Shown here piece by piece: positions 18,456 through 25,350 of a stretch of DNA of 64,000 bases. Below the pieces are notes generated by a model. That model was not told the origin of the DNA. It made no database searches and saw only the letters and a program-made list of their open reading frames with translations. Where the stretch lies: contig NZ_CP150917.1 in assembly GCF_039908645.1 (NCBI RefSeq), positions 1,894,501 through 1,958,500 on the forward strand, written 5' to 3'. The DNA comes from Pseudomonas helvetica (GTDB lineage Bacteria > Pseudomonadota > Gammaproteobacteria > Pseudomonadales > Pseudomonadaceae). Position 1 is the first letter of the stretch. Every line of letters starts with the position of its first letter. A program made the translations under genes and the position numbers.

Positions 18456-18516
18456 GATCGCAGCCTTCGGCAGCTCCTACGCCCCGCCTTTGTAGGAGCT
18501 GCCGAAGGCTGCGATC
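18456..18516 (+). repeat. Perfect REP palindrome after fliK
   Basis: Two perfect 25-base arms (18456-18480 and 18492-18516; right arm begins GTAGGAGCTGCCGAAGG) surround an 11-base loop, with TTTT directly after. This is a common fluorescent-Pseudomonas REP type. The T run means it could also act as a terminator of fliK. A closely related copy is at 57847-57910. Confidence 0.85.
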
Positions 18517-18568
18517 TTTTGATATCGGCATTAGCCGACCGCTACACCATTCCCCCTCCTGACACTTC

Positions 18569-18584
18569 TGGCATAACACTTGCT
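18569..18584 (+). promoter_or_regulatory. Sigma54 promoter of the fliL operon
   Basis: TGGCATAACACTTGCT has GG at 18570-18571 and GC at 18582-18583, 12 apart. It lies 50 bases before fliL, where a FleQ/RpoN promoter is known in P. aeruginosa. Confidence 0.82.
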
Positions 18585-18634
18585 CTTGCCTTGCCGTGCA
18601 CCTGTGAAAACTCGAATAGTGACGGATTATTGGC

Positions 18635-19135
18635 ATGGCGAAGAGCGAAGCAGCAGTGAAAGACCCTGCCGGGAAAGGCAAACTCAAGCTTATTCTCGTG
18701 ATTGTGCTGGCCGTGCTGCTGGCGATCGGTCTGTCCGTGGGGGCGACCTGGTACTTCATGCACAGCGCTCAGAGCAAGCCTGCGCCTGCAGCCGAAACCG
18801 CCAGTAATGCCAAGCCTGCGGCGATTTACGAACCCATGGCTCCGGCCTTCGTGGCCAACTACAACCAGAATGGCCGTCAGCGCTACATGCAGGTGAGCAT
18901 TACCCTGCAGGCGCGTAACCAGGCCGATCTGGATGCGCTGAAAGTGCATATGCCGGTGATTCGCAACAACCTGGTCATGCTGTTTTCCGCGCAGAGTTTC
19001 GACACCCTGGCGACTCCGGTCGGTCAGGAAATGCTGCGCCAGAAAGCCACTGCCAGTGTGCAGGAAGTCGCGCAGAAAGAAGTCGGCAAAGTCGTTATCG
19101 ACCAGTTGCTGTTTACCAATTTCGTACTGCAGTAG
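18635..19135 (+). CDS. fliL: Flagellar basal body-associated protein FliL
   Basis: Single-pass inner-membrane protein of 166 residues that encircles the stator and stabilises it under load. A short basic cytoplasmic start (KGKLKL) is followed by one transmembrane helix (about residues 20-42), an Ala/Pro linker, and a periplasmic FliL domain (about 65-166) with the PAFVANYNQNGRQRYMQVSI strand pair and the closing VVIDQLLFTNFVLQ. It opens the fliLMNOPQR-flhB operon, fliM following after 9 bases. Confidence 0.94.
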   Translation: MAKSEAAVKDPAGKGKLKLILVIVLAVLLAIGLSVGATWYFMHSAQSKPAPAAETASNAKPAAIYEPMAPAFVANYNQNGRQRYMQVSITLQARNQADLDALKVHMPVIRNNLVMLFSAQSFDTLATPVGQEMLRQKATASVQEVAQKEVGKVVIDQLLFTNFVLQ

Positions 19136-19144
19136 GAACACGAC

Positions 19145-20113
19145 ATGGCCGTGCAGGACCTGCTGTCCCAGGATGAGATCGATGCGCTGTTGCATGGTGT
19201 CGACGATGGTCTGGTACAGACCGACAACGCTGCTGAACCCGGAAGCGTTAAAAGCTATGACCTGACCAGTCAGGATCGCATCGTCCGTGGACGCATGCCG
19301 ACCCTGGAAATGATCAACGAGCGGTTTGCCCGTTACACGCGCATCAGCATGTTCAACATGCTGCGGCGTTCGGCGGACGTCGCTGTCGGTGGCGTGCAGG
19401 TGATGAAGTTCGGCGAATACGTGCACTCGCTGTACGTACCGACCAGCCTCAACCTGGTCAAGATCAAGCCGTTGCGCGGTACCGCGTTGTTCATCCTCGA
19501 CGCCAAGCTGGTGTTCAAGCTGGTAGACAACTTCTTCGGCGGTGACGGTCGTCACGCCAAGATCGAAGGCCGTGAATTCACCCCAACCGAATTGCGCGTC
19601 GTGCGCATGGTGCTGGAGCAGGCCTTCGTTGATTTGAAAGAAGCCTGGCAAGCGATCATGGAAGTCAATTTCGAGTACATCAACTCGGAAGTGAACCCGG
19701 CCATGGCCAACATCGTCGGGCCGAGCGAAGCGGTGGTGGTCTCGACCTTCCACATCGAACTCGACGGCGGCGGTGGTGACCTGCACGTGACCATGCCGTA
19801 CTCGATGATCGAGCCGGTCCGCGAAATGCTCGATGCCGGCTTCCAGTCGGACCTCGACGATCAGGACGAGCGTTGGGTCAACGCCCTGCGTCAGGACGTG
19901 CTGGATGTCGACGTGCCGATCGGTGCCACGGTTGCCCGTCGCCAGTTGCGCCTGCGGGACATCCTGCACATGCAGCCTGGGGATGTGATCCCGGTCGAGA
20001 TGCCGGAAGAGATGATCATGCGCGCCAACGGCGTGCCGGCCTTCAAGGTCAAGATGGGCTCCCACAAGGGCAACCTGGCGTTGCAAGTGATCGAGCCGAT
20101 CGAGCGACGCTGA
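19145..20113 (+). CDS. fliM: Flagellar motor switch protein FliM
   Basis: C-ring protein of 322 residues that binds CheY-P and passes the switching signal to FliG. The N-terminal CheY-binding peptide LLSQDEIDALL is at residues 6-16. The middle domain (about 45-230) contains the GGxG-type FliG contact region near the GGDGRH segment, and the C-terminal SpoA/FliN-like domain covers about 245-318. It is followed by a 66-base gap before fliN with no separate promoter visible. Confidence 0.97.
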   Translation: MAVQDLLSQDEIDALLHGVDDGLVQTDNAAEPGSVKSYDLTSQDRIVRGRMPTLEMINERFARYTRISMFNMLRRSADVAVGGVQVMKFGEYVHSLYVPTSLNLVKIKPLRGTALFILDAKLVFKLVDNFFGGDGRHAKIEGREFTPTELRVVRMVLEQAFVDLKEAWQAIMEVNFEYINSEVNPAMANIVGPSEAVVVSTFHIELDGGGGDLHVTMPYSMIEPVREMLDAGFQSDLDDQDERWVNALRQDVLDVDVPIGATVARRQLRLRDILHMQPGDVIPVEMPEEMIMRANGVPAFKVKMGSHKGNLALQVIEPIERR

Positions 20114-20182
20114 TCTGCGTTCGCACACATTCGCTTTTAATTGACGGTTTCCAATTGATTGGTTGCCCGCTGAGGACAAATG

Positions 20183-20644
20183 ATGGCTGACGAAATGAAT
20201 ACCCAGGACGACCAGGCGCTGGCCGATGAATGGGCTGCGGCGCTCGAAGAAACGGGTGATGCCGGGCAGGACGATATTGACGCCTTGCTGGCCGCCGATG
20301 CGGCGAGTTCCTCGTCCTCCAGTCGTCTGGCAATGGAAGAGTTCGGCAGCGTGCCGAAGAACCACGAGCCAGTGACCCTCGACGGTCCTAACCTGGACGT
20401 GATTCTGGACATCCCGGTGTCGATTTCCATGGAAGTCGGCAGCACCGATATCAACATTCGTAACCTGCTGCAGCTCAACCAGGGCTCGGTGATCGAACTT
20501 GACCGTCTGGCCGGCGAACCGCTGGACGTGCTGGTCAATGGCACGCTCATCGCTCACGGCGAAGTGGTGGTGGTCAACGAGAAGTTCGGCATCCGCCTGA
20601 CCGACGTGATCAGCCCAAGCGAACGCATCAAGAAGCTGCGCTGA
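20183..20644 (+). CDS. fliN: Flagellar motor switch protein FliN
   Basis: Lowest C-ring component and docking point for FliH, 153 residues from the chosen start. The SpoA domain is C-terminal (about 75-150: LDVILDIPVSISMEVGSTDI, GEVVVVNEKFGIRLTDVI). The N-terminal half is acidic with a short serine run near residue 45. Two adjacent ATG codons exist at 20180 and 20183. The second gives 8-base spacing from GAGG and the MADE start common in Pseudomonas, but the first cannot be excluded. fliO begins on the base after the stop. Confidence 0.95.
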   Translation: MADEMNTQDDQALADEWAAALEETGDAGQDDIDALLAADAASSSSSSRLAMEEFGSVPKNHEPVTLDGPNLDVILDIPVSISMEVGSTDINIRNLLQLNQGSVIELDRLAGEPLDVLVNGTLIAHGEVVVVNEKFGIRLTDVISPSERIKKLR

Positions 20645-21076
20645 GTGAAGGCGTTTCTCGGCGTATTGCTGGCCTTGCCGCTCAGTGCGTGGGCGGCGGA
20701 ACCGGTAGCGGCGGTCGCGACACCTGCGGTCGGCAGCGGCGTGGCCGGGCAGTTGACTCAGCTGGTGCTGGGTTTGCTGCTGGTGCTGGGCCTGATCTTC
20801 TTCCTCGCCTGGTTGTTGCGCCGTGTTCAGCAGGCGGGTCCTGCCGGCAAAGGGCAAGTGATTGAGCTGATCGGCTCGCGCGCCCTCGGGCCGCGTGATC
20901 GCCTGGTGCTGGTGCAAGTCGGTAACGAGCAGATTCTGCTTGGGCTGACCCCGGGCACCATTACCCCGTTGCATGTGCTCAAGGAACCGGTGCAAGTGCC
21001 GAGCACCGAGCAGGCGACCCCCGAGTTTGCCCAGCGCCTGATGGAGTTGCTGGGTAAAGATAAGGATAAGAAGTAA
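20645..21076 (+). CDS. fliO: Flagellar export gate assembly protein FliO
   Basis: Small membrane protein of 143 residues that helps assemble the FliP pore. Translation is assigned to GTG 20645, immediately after the fliN TGA. A signal-like hydrophobic start (residues 1-17, ending AWAAEP) is followed by one transmembrane segment (about 36-60) and a cytoplasmic FliO domain ([20 protein letters not shown]). The last base is shared with the fliP start codon (TAATG). Confidence 0.92.
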   Translation: MKAFLGVLLALPLSAWAAEPVAAVATPAVGSGVAGQLTQLVLGLLLVLGLIFFLAWLLRRVQQAGPAGKGQVIELIGSRALGPRDRLVLVQVGNEQILLGLTPGTITPLHVLKEPVQVPSTEQATPEFAQRLMELLGKDKDKK

Positions 21077-21825
21077 TGCCGTTGCGCATCCTGTTGACAC
21101 TGGTCCTGATGCTGGCCGCGCCGTTGGCGTTCGCCGCCGACCCGTTGTCGATTCCGGCGATCACCCTGGGCACGAACGCCAATGGCGCTCAGGAGTACTC
21201 GGTCAGCCTGCAAATCCTGCTGATCATGACCGCGCTGAGCTTCATCCCGGCGTTCGTCATGCTGATGACCAGTTTCACCCGGATCATCATTGTGTTCTCG
21301 ATCCTGCGTCAGGCCCTGGGCTTGCAGCAGACACCATCGAACCAGATTCTCACCGGCATGGCGCTGTTTCTGACCCTGTTCATCATGGCGCCGGTCTTTG
21401 ATCGGGTGAATCAGGATGCCTTGCAGCCGTATCTGGCCGAAAAACTTACGGCTCAGGATGCAGTGGTCAAGGCGCAAGTGCCAATCAAGGACTTCATGCT
21501 GGCGCAGACCCGTAGCAGCGATCTTGAGTTGTTCATGCGCCTGTCCAAGCGCACCGACATCGCAACGCCGGATCAGGCGCCGCTGACCATTCTGGTGCCG
21601 GCCTTCGTGACCTCGGAATTGAAAACCGCATTCCAGATTGGCTTCATGATCTTCATTCCGTTCCTGATCATCGACCTGGTCGTTGCCAGTGTGCTGATGG
21701 CCATGGGCATGATGATGCTCTCGCCGCTGATCATTTCGCTGCCGTTCAAGATCATGCTGTTTGTGCTGGTGGATGGCTGGGCGTTGATCATCGGTACGCT
21801 GGCGAGCAGTTTCGGCGGTGTTTAG
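21076..21825 (+). CDS. fliP: Flagellar export gate protein FliP
   Basis: Core export-gate subunit of 249 residues; five copies with FliQ and FliR form the helical pore inside the MS ring. A cleavable signal peptide is visible (residues 1-21, cut near AFA-ADP), as is usual for FliP. Several membrane helices follow, with the family signatures [18 protein letters not shown] (about 71-88) and the C-terminal [20 protein letters not shown]. It overlaps fliO by one base. Confidence 0.97.
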   Translation: MPLRILLTLVLMLAAPLAFAADPLSIPAITLGTNANGAQEYSVSLQILLIMTALSFIPAFVMLMTSFTRIIIVFSILRQALGLQQTPSNQILTGMALFLTLFIMAPVFDRVNQDALQPYLAEKLTAQDAVVKAQVPIKDFMLAQTRSSDLELFMRLSKRTDIATPDQAPLTILVPAFVTSELKTAFQIGFMIFIPFLIIDLVVASVLMAMGMMMLSPLIISLPFKIMLFVLVDGWALIIGTLASSFGGV

Positions 21826-21849
21826 GCATAAGTGGGCGGGTAGGGCGAT

Positions 21850-22119
21850 ATGACTCCTGAAGTTGCGGTAGACCTGTTCCGTGAGGCGCTTTGGCTGACC
21901 ACCATGATGGTCGCCATATTGGTCGTTCCGAGTTTGCTGGTGGGCCTGCTGGTCGCGATGTTTCAGGCGGCCACGCAGATCAACGAACAGACCCTGAGCT
22001 TCCTCCCGCGTTTGCTGGTGATGCTGATCACACTGATCGTTGCCGGTCCGTGGCTGATACAAACGTTCATGGAATACATCCTGCGCTTGTACACCAGCAT
22101 TCCGCAGTTGATCGGCTAA
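21850..22119 (+). CDS. fliQ: Flagellar export gate protein FliQ
   Basis: Two-helix membrane protein of 89 residues wrapping the FliP/FliR core of the export gate. Helices lie at about 15-40 and 52-75. The loop between them carries the conserved QAATQINEQTLSFLPR segment. It is separated from fliP by 24 bases and from fliR by 3, in the standard PQR order. Confidence 0.96.
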   Translation: MTPEVAVDLFREALWLTTMMVAILVVPSLLVGLLVAMFQAATQINEQTLSFLPRLLVMLITLIVAGPWLIQTFMEYILRLYTSIPQLIG

Positions 22120-22122
22120 ACC

Positions 22123-22905
22123 ATGTCATTGCTGGCGCTGACCGATGCGCAAATCAGTACCTGGGTGGCCAGCTTCATGCTGCCGCTATTTCGGGTTGGC
22201 GCGGTGCTGACGACCATGCCGGTCTTCGGCACGACCCTGGTGCCCAAGCGTATTCGGTTGTACTTCGCGCTGGCGATAACGGTGGTTATCACGCCGGGCC
22301 TGCCGCCGATGCCGCAGGTCAATCCGCTGGACTTGAGCGGTCTGCTGCTGATTGCCGAACAGATACTGATTGGCGCGCTGCTGGGGTTTTCCTTGCAGTT
22401 GTTCTTTCAGGCGTTCGTGGTGGCCGGGCAGATTGTTTCGATCCAGATGGGCATGGGCTTCGCGTCCATGGTCGACCCCACCAACGGCGTGTCGGCGGCC
22501 GTCATCGGGCAGTTCTTGACGATGCTGGTGACGTTGCTGTTTCTGGGGATGAATGGCCATCTGGTGGTGTTTGAAGTCCTCACGGAAAGCTTCACGACCC
22601 TGCCGGTGGGCAGTGGCATGCTGGTCAATCATTTCTGGGAAATGGCCGGCAAGATGGGCTGGGTGCTGGGGGCGGCGATGCTGCTGGTATTGCCGGCAAT
22701 CACCGCGCTGCTGGTGGTCAACATTGCCTTCGGGGTCATGACTCGCGCGGCGCCGCAACTGAATATCTTCTCTATCGGTTTTCCGCTGACCCTGGTGCTG
22801 GGCCTGGTGATTTTCTGGGTCAGCCTGGGGGACATTCTCAACCAGTATCAACCGCTGGCCACCGAGGCCTTGCAGTTGTTGCGTGATATGGCACAGGCGC
22901 GCTGA
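22123..22905 (+). CDS. fliR: Flagellar export gate protein FliR
   Basis: Membrane protein of 260 residues with about six hydrophobic helices; one copy completes the FliP5-FliQ4-FliR export pore. The family segments VPKRIRLYFALAITVVITP (about 44-62) and GQIVSIQMGMGFASMVDPTN (about 103-122) are intact. FlhB begins 3 bases after the stop and wraps around the FliR-containing gate, so the two are probably translationally coupled. Confidence 0.96.
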   Translation: MSLLALTDAQISTWVASFMLPLFRVGAVLTTMPVFGTTLVPKRIRLYFALAITVVITPGLPPMPQVNPLDLSGLLLIAEQILIGALLGFSLQLFFQAFVVAGQIVSIQMGMGFASMVDPTNGVSAAVIGQFLTMLVTLLFLGMNGHLVVFEVLTESFTTLPVGSGMLVNHFWEMAGKMGWVLGAAMLLVLPAITALLVVNIAFGVMTRAAPQLNIFSIGFPLTLVLGLVIFWVSLGDILNQYQPLATEALQLLRDMAQAR

Positions 22906-22908
22906 GTC

Positions 22909-24048
22909 ATGGCTGAAAGCGAGAGCGGTCAGGACAAGACAGAAGACCCCACGGACAAGCGCAAGAAGGACTCCCGTGAAAAGGGCGAGATCGCGCGCTC
23001 CAAAGAGCTCAATACTCTGGCGGTGATGCTGGCCGGTGCGGGCGGATTGCTGATCTACGGCGGCGGTCTGGCGCTGGACCTGCTGGAAATCATGCGCCTG
23101 AACTTCTCCCTGCCGCGTGAAGTGGTGCTGACTCCGGACGCCATGGGCCTGTATTTGCTGAAGTCGGGCAAGATCGCGATTATCGCGGTGCAACCGGTGC
23201 TGCTGACCTTGTTGCTGGCGGCGATCGTCGGCCCGATTTCCCTGGGCGGCTGGCTGTTCGCCGGCAGTAGCCTGGCACCCAAGTTCAGTCGAATGAACCC
23301 GGCCAACGGCCTCAAGCGGATGTTTTCGTCCACGGCGCTGATCGAGCTGCTCAAGGCTCTGGCAAAATTCCTGCTGGTGCTGTTCGTCGCGCTGAGCGTG
23401 CTGCGCTCGGACATCGACGATTTGTTGCGAATCGCCCATGAGCCGCTGGAGCAGGCGATTATTCACAGTGTGCAGCTGGTGGGCTGGAGCACCTTGTGGA
23501 TGGCGTGCGGGTTGATTCTGATCGCGGCGGTCGATGTGCCGGTTCAGCTTTACCAGAGTCACAAAAAACTGCTGATGACCAAGCAGGAAGTGCGCGACGA
23601 GCACAAGGATCAGGAAGGTCGCCCCGAGGTCAAGCAGCGAATTCGCCAGTTGCAGCGCGAGATGTCCCAGCGGCGGATGATGGCGGCCATTCCTGAGGCC
23701 GATGTGGTCATTACCAACCCGACCCACTACGCGGTGGCGCTCAAGTACGATCCGGAGAAGGGTGGGGCGCCGATGCTGGTGGCCAAGGGCAGCGACTTCC
23801 TGGCGCTGAAGATCCGCGAGATCGCGGTGGCTAATGAGGTCTTGCTGCTTGAGTCGCCGGCTCTGGCGCGTTCGATTTACTATTCCACCGAGCTTGATCA
23901 GGAAATTCCTGGTGGGCTCTATTTGGCGGTTGCTCAGGTGTTGGCTTACGTTTATCAGATCCGTCAGTACCGTGCGGGCAAGGGTAAGCGTCCGGATCCG
24001 CTTAAGGATGAATTGCCGATTCCTCCGGATCTGCGGCGGGATTCCTGA
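22909..24048 (+). CDS. flhB: Flagellar export switch protein FlhB
   Basis: Autocleaving export-gate protein of 379 residues that changes substrate specificity from rod/hook to filament when signalled by FliK. A charged N-terminal tail (QDKTEDPTDKRKKDSREKG) is followed by four membrane helices between about 30 and 210 and a cytoplasmic domain with the self-cleavage motif NPTH at residues 270-273. The proline-rich C-terminal end (PDPLKDELPIPPDL) is typical. It is the last gene of the fliL operon; no terminator is obvious, only REP sequence downstream. Confidence 0.97.
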   Translation: MAESESGQDKTEDPTDKRKKDSREKGEIARSKELNTLAVMLAGAGGLLIYGGGLALDLLEIMRLNFSLPREVVLTPDAMGLYLLKSGKIAIIAVQPVLLTLLLAAIVGPISLGGWLFAGSSLAPKFSRMNPANGLKRMFSSTALIELLKALAKFLLVLFVALSVLRSDIDDLLRIAHEPLEQAIIHSVQLVGWSTLWMACGLILIAAVDVPVQLYQSHKKLLMTKQEVRDEHKDQEGRPEVKQRIRQLQREMSQRRMMAAIPEADVVITNPTHYAVALKYDPEKGGAPMLVAKGSDFLALKIREIAVANEVLLLESPALARSIYYSTELDQEIPGGLYLAVAQVLAYVYQIRQYRAGKGKRPDPLKDELPIPPDLRRDS

Positions 24049-24071
24049 CCGGCTTACGCTGATCAAAATTG

Positions 24072-24270
24072 TGCGGGTTGGCTTGCCTGCGATGGCGGCC
24101 TGACAGCCGACCCGTCTCTTTCAGATATATCCCCATCCTCTGTAGGAGCTGAGCTTGCTCGCGATGACGGCCTGGCAGCCGACCCGTCTCTTTCAGATAT
24201 ACCCCCATCCCCTGTGGGAGCCGGGCTTGCCCGCGATGGCGGCCTGACAGCCGACCAATCTCTTGCAGGT
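24072..24270 (+). repeat. Tandem array of REP-containing 72-bp units
   Basis: The block GATGGCGGCCTGACAGCCGA recurs in near-identical form beginning at 24091, 24163 and 24235, an exact 72-base period. Each unit carries a REP core (GGAGCNGNGCTTGCYCGCGA) and a constant spacer (CCGTCTCTTTCAGATATAYC). The first copy is truncated at its left and the third diverges after CCGACCAATC. The reading frame through it encodes a 24-residue repeat that I treat as spurious. Confidence 0.85.
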
Positions 24271-24282
24271 GTACATATCCAT

Positions 24283-24570
24283 TTCTGCGGTAACGGCCAC
24301 TTAGGGTTTCGCCCTGACGGCGACTCCCTTTGGCAAACGCCCCAAAGGAAGCAAAGGTCTTCGCCCCAAGCGTACGGCACCTCGCCTAGGCTCGGCGTAC
24401 CCTTGCTTCGGCATTCATCAGGGGGCATCGCCTACGGTCTGCTTCGCGACGACCTCCTCTCGATGTGTCCGGCTGCGCCGTACGGCGCTGCGCGCCCACC
24501 CCCTGATGAACACCTGCGCTCGGCCTCCCGATAGGGGCGGGTGGATCAACAGCAACAGCAACAGCGCCGC
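24283..24570. repeat. Probable dispersed intergenic element
   Basis: No convincing gene. The segment begins TAACGGCCACTTAGGGTTTC, passes through GGCAAACGCC, GGTCTTCGCCCC and GGCACCTCGCCTAGGCTCGG, and ends near AACAGCAACAGC. From memory this order of blocks recurs between genes in many fluorescent pseudomonads, often with spurious annotated frames. Within this window it occurs once, so its repeated nature is recalled knowledge, not shown here. Confidence 0.5.
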
Positions 24571-24658
24571 GGCCTACCGGCCGGCCTGAGTGGTTGGGGC
24601 GTGAACGGCTTTAGATCGTTTCCGCGCAGGAGCGTGGGAGCGATCCGCGGTGGGTGAG

Positions 24659-24949
24659 TTAATGTTCGGCTTTTTGATGGTTGTTCGATGCGGCTATGAC
24701 TTTCACCGCGTTATCGATGACGGCTTTGCTCATCTCCTGCAAGTAGTGAGAGGCCCAGGCGTAGCGGTCGGTTTTGCGCTCCATCGCTGCATCTTCGGCC
24801 AGCATCTTGGAGAGGTGGAGCAGGTCGGACACGTGGGGCAAGGCTTCGTGGATCGAGACGCCACTGTTGACGCGGAACGAGGCTTGATCGTTGTGGATGG
24901 AGAAGGGGGGGGCGGTTTTTAAATCGTGGAGGTGCGAAGATTTGTTCAT
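24659..24949 (-). CDS. DUF3077 family protein
   Basis: Small cytosolic protein of 96 residues on the minus strand. The core FRVNSGVSIHEALPHVSDLL (about 26-45), then LAEDAAMERKTDRYAWASHY and MSKAVIDNAVKV, matches the DUF3077 family, which is abundant in Pseudomonas and has no established function. The opposite strand is also open but has no family resemblance. It stands alone in the flhB-flhA gap, reading against the flagellar operons, next to repeats. Its 5' leader (24950-25120) contains hairpins described separately. Confidence 0.8.
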   Translation of the reverse strand: MNKSSHLHDLKTAPPFSIHNDQASFRVNSGVSIHEALPHVSDLLHLSKMLAEDAAMERKTDRYAWASHYLQEMSKAVIDNAVKVIAASNNHQKAEH

Positions 24950-24974
24950 GGCGAGGTTCTCGTTTACTGGTTAG

Positions 24975-25110
24975 AGCGGCCTCGTTTACTCAATCGGGTT
25001 TCCAGGCCCGGTCGCTGATTTGGCAGTGACCACCGAAGACTAGCGATGCCACTTCCGAGGGGCAACCTCGAAAGCCTGTCGGACAAATCCCGGTGTTTTC
25101 CAGATTTGTG
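24975..25110 (-). promoter_or_regulatory. Structured leader upstream of the DUF3077 gene
   Basis: Reading the minus strand, two stem-loops can be drawn. One is CGAGG-TTGCC-CCTCG. The other is GGTCACTG-CCAAAT-CAGCGACC, with one mismatch. They lie 45-125 bases before the start codon. The region is well-formed but has no convincing protein. It could be an mRNA leader or a separate small RNA; this is inference from base pairing only. Confidence 0.35.
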
Positions 25111-25149
25111 GCTGAATTCTTGGGATGGGCGTTGAATATCCGGTCTCTT

Positions 25150-25208
25150 CGCGGGCAAGTCTTGCTCCTACGGATGTGAGTGATCTGTAGGAGCAAGGCT
25201 TGCCCGCG
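25150..25208. repeat. REP inverted pair
   Basis: CGCGGGCAAGTCTTGCTCC(TAC) at 25150-25171 and its reverse complement with one difference at 25187-25208 surround a 15-base loop. Same family as 52971-53044 and 61371-61462. Confidence 0.8.
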
Positions 25209-25274
25209 ATGGCGTCTGTCCGGTCGCTGAAAAACTCCCGATAAACCCCGCTGTTTCAAGCCCCCTGCAAAAGT

Positions 25275-25290
25275 TGGAAAGCTTCTTGCA
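25275..25290 (+). promoter_or_regulatory. Candidate sigma54 promoter of flhA
   Basis: TGGAAAGCTTCTTGCA has GG at 25276-25277 and GC at 25288-25289, 12 apart, and a good -12 element, though the -24 lacks the usual CAC. It is 61 bases before flhA, an RpoN/FleQ-dependent gene in P. aeruginosa. Confidence 0.55.
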
Positions 25291-25350
25291 GTACCCGCTC
25301 TGCGCCCGCTTCAGGCGTCAAAAGTTTGCTTCAAGGAACGGGGAATACCG

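Noticed and set aside
18542..21100. 852-codon open frame on the minus strand opposite fliL-fliO
   Set aside because: It spans four well-supported plus-strand genes, its composition (His/Gln/Arg-rich) is typical of antisense frames in GC-rich DNA, and it crosses the fliL promoter.
22186..24066. 626-codon open frame on the minus strand opposite fliR-flhB
   Set aside because: Antisense shadow of two export genes with the same biased composition and no recognisable domain.
24072..24270. Possible CRISPR array
   Set aside because: The whole 72-base unit including its spacer is repeated, there are no unique spacers, and no cas genes are near.
24063..24428. Minus-strand frame encoding an Ala/Pro/Ser/Arg-rich repeat protein
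   Set aside because: The 24-residue peptide repeat is just the translation of the 72-bp REP array. No ribosome site or family is seen.
24650..24922. Plus-strand frame opposite the DUF3077 gene
   Set aside because: The minus-strand product has a clear family match; the plus-strand one does not and ends in an unnatural Gly-rich tail.
24990..25259. Minus-strand frame across the DUF3077 leader and a REP pair
   Set aside because: It runs through a REP inverted repeat and hairpins, has no ribosome site, and has no protein-like composition.
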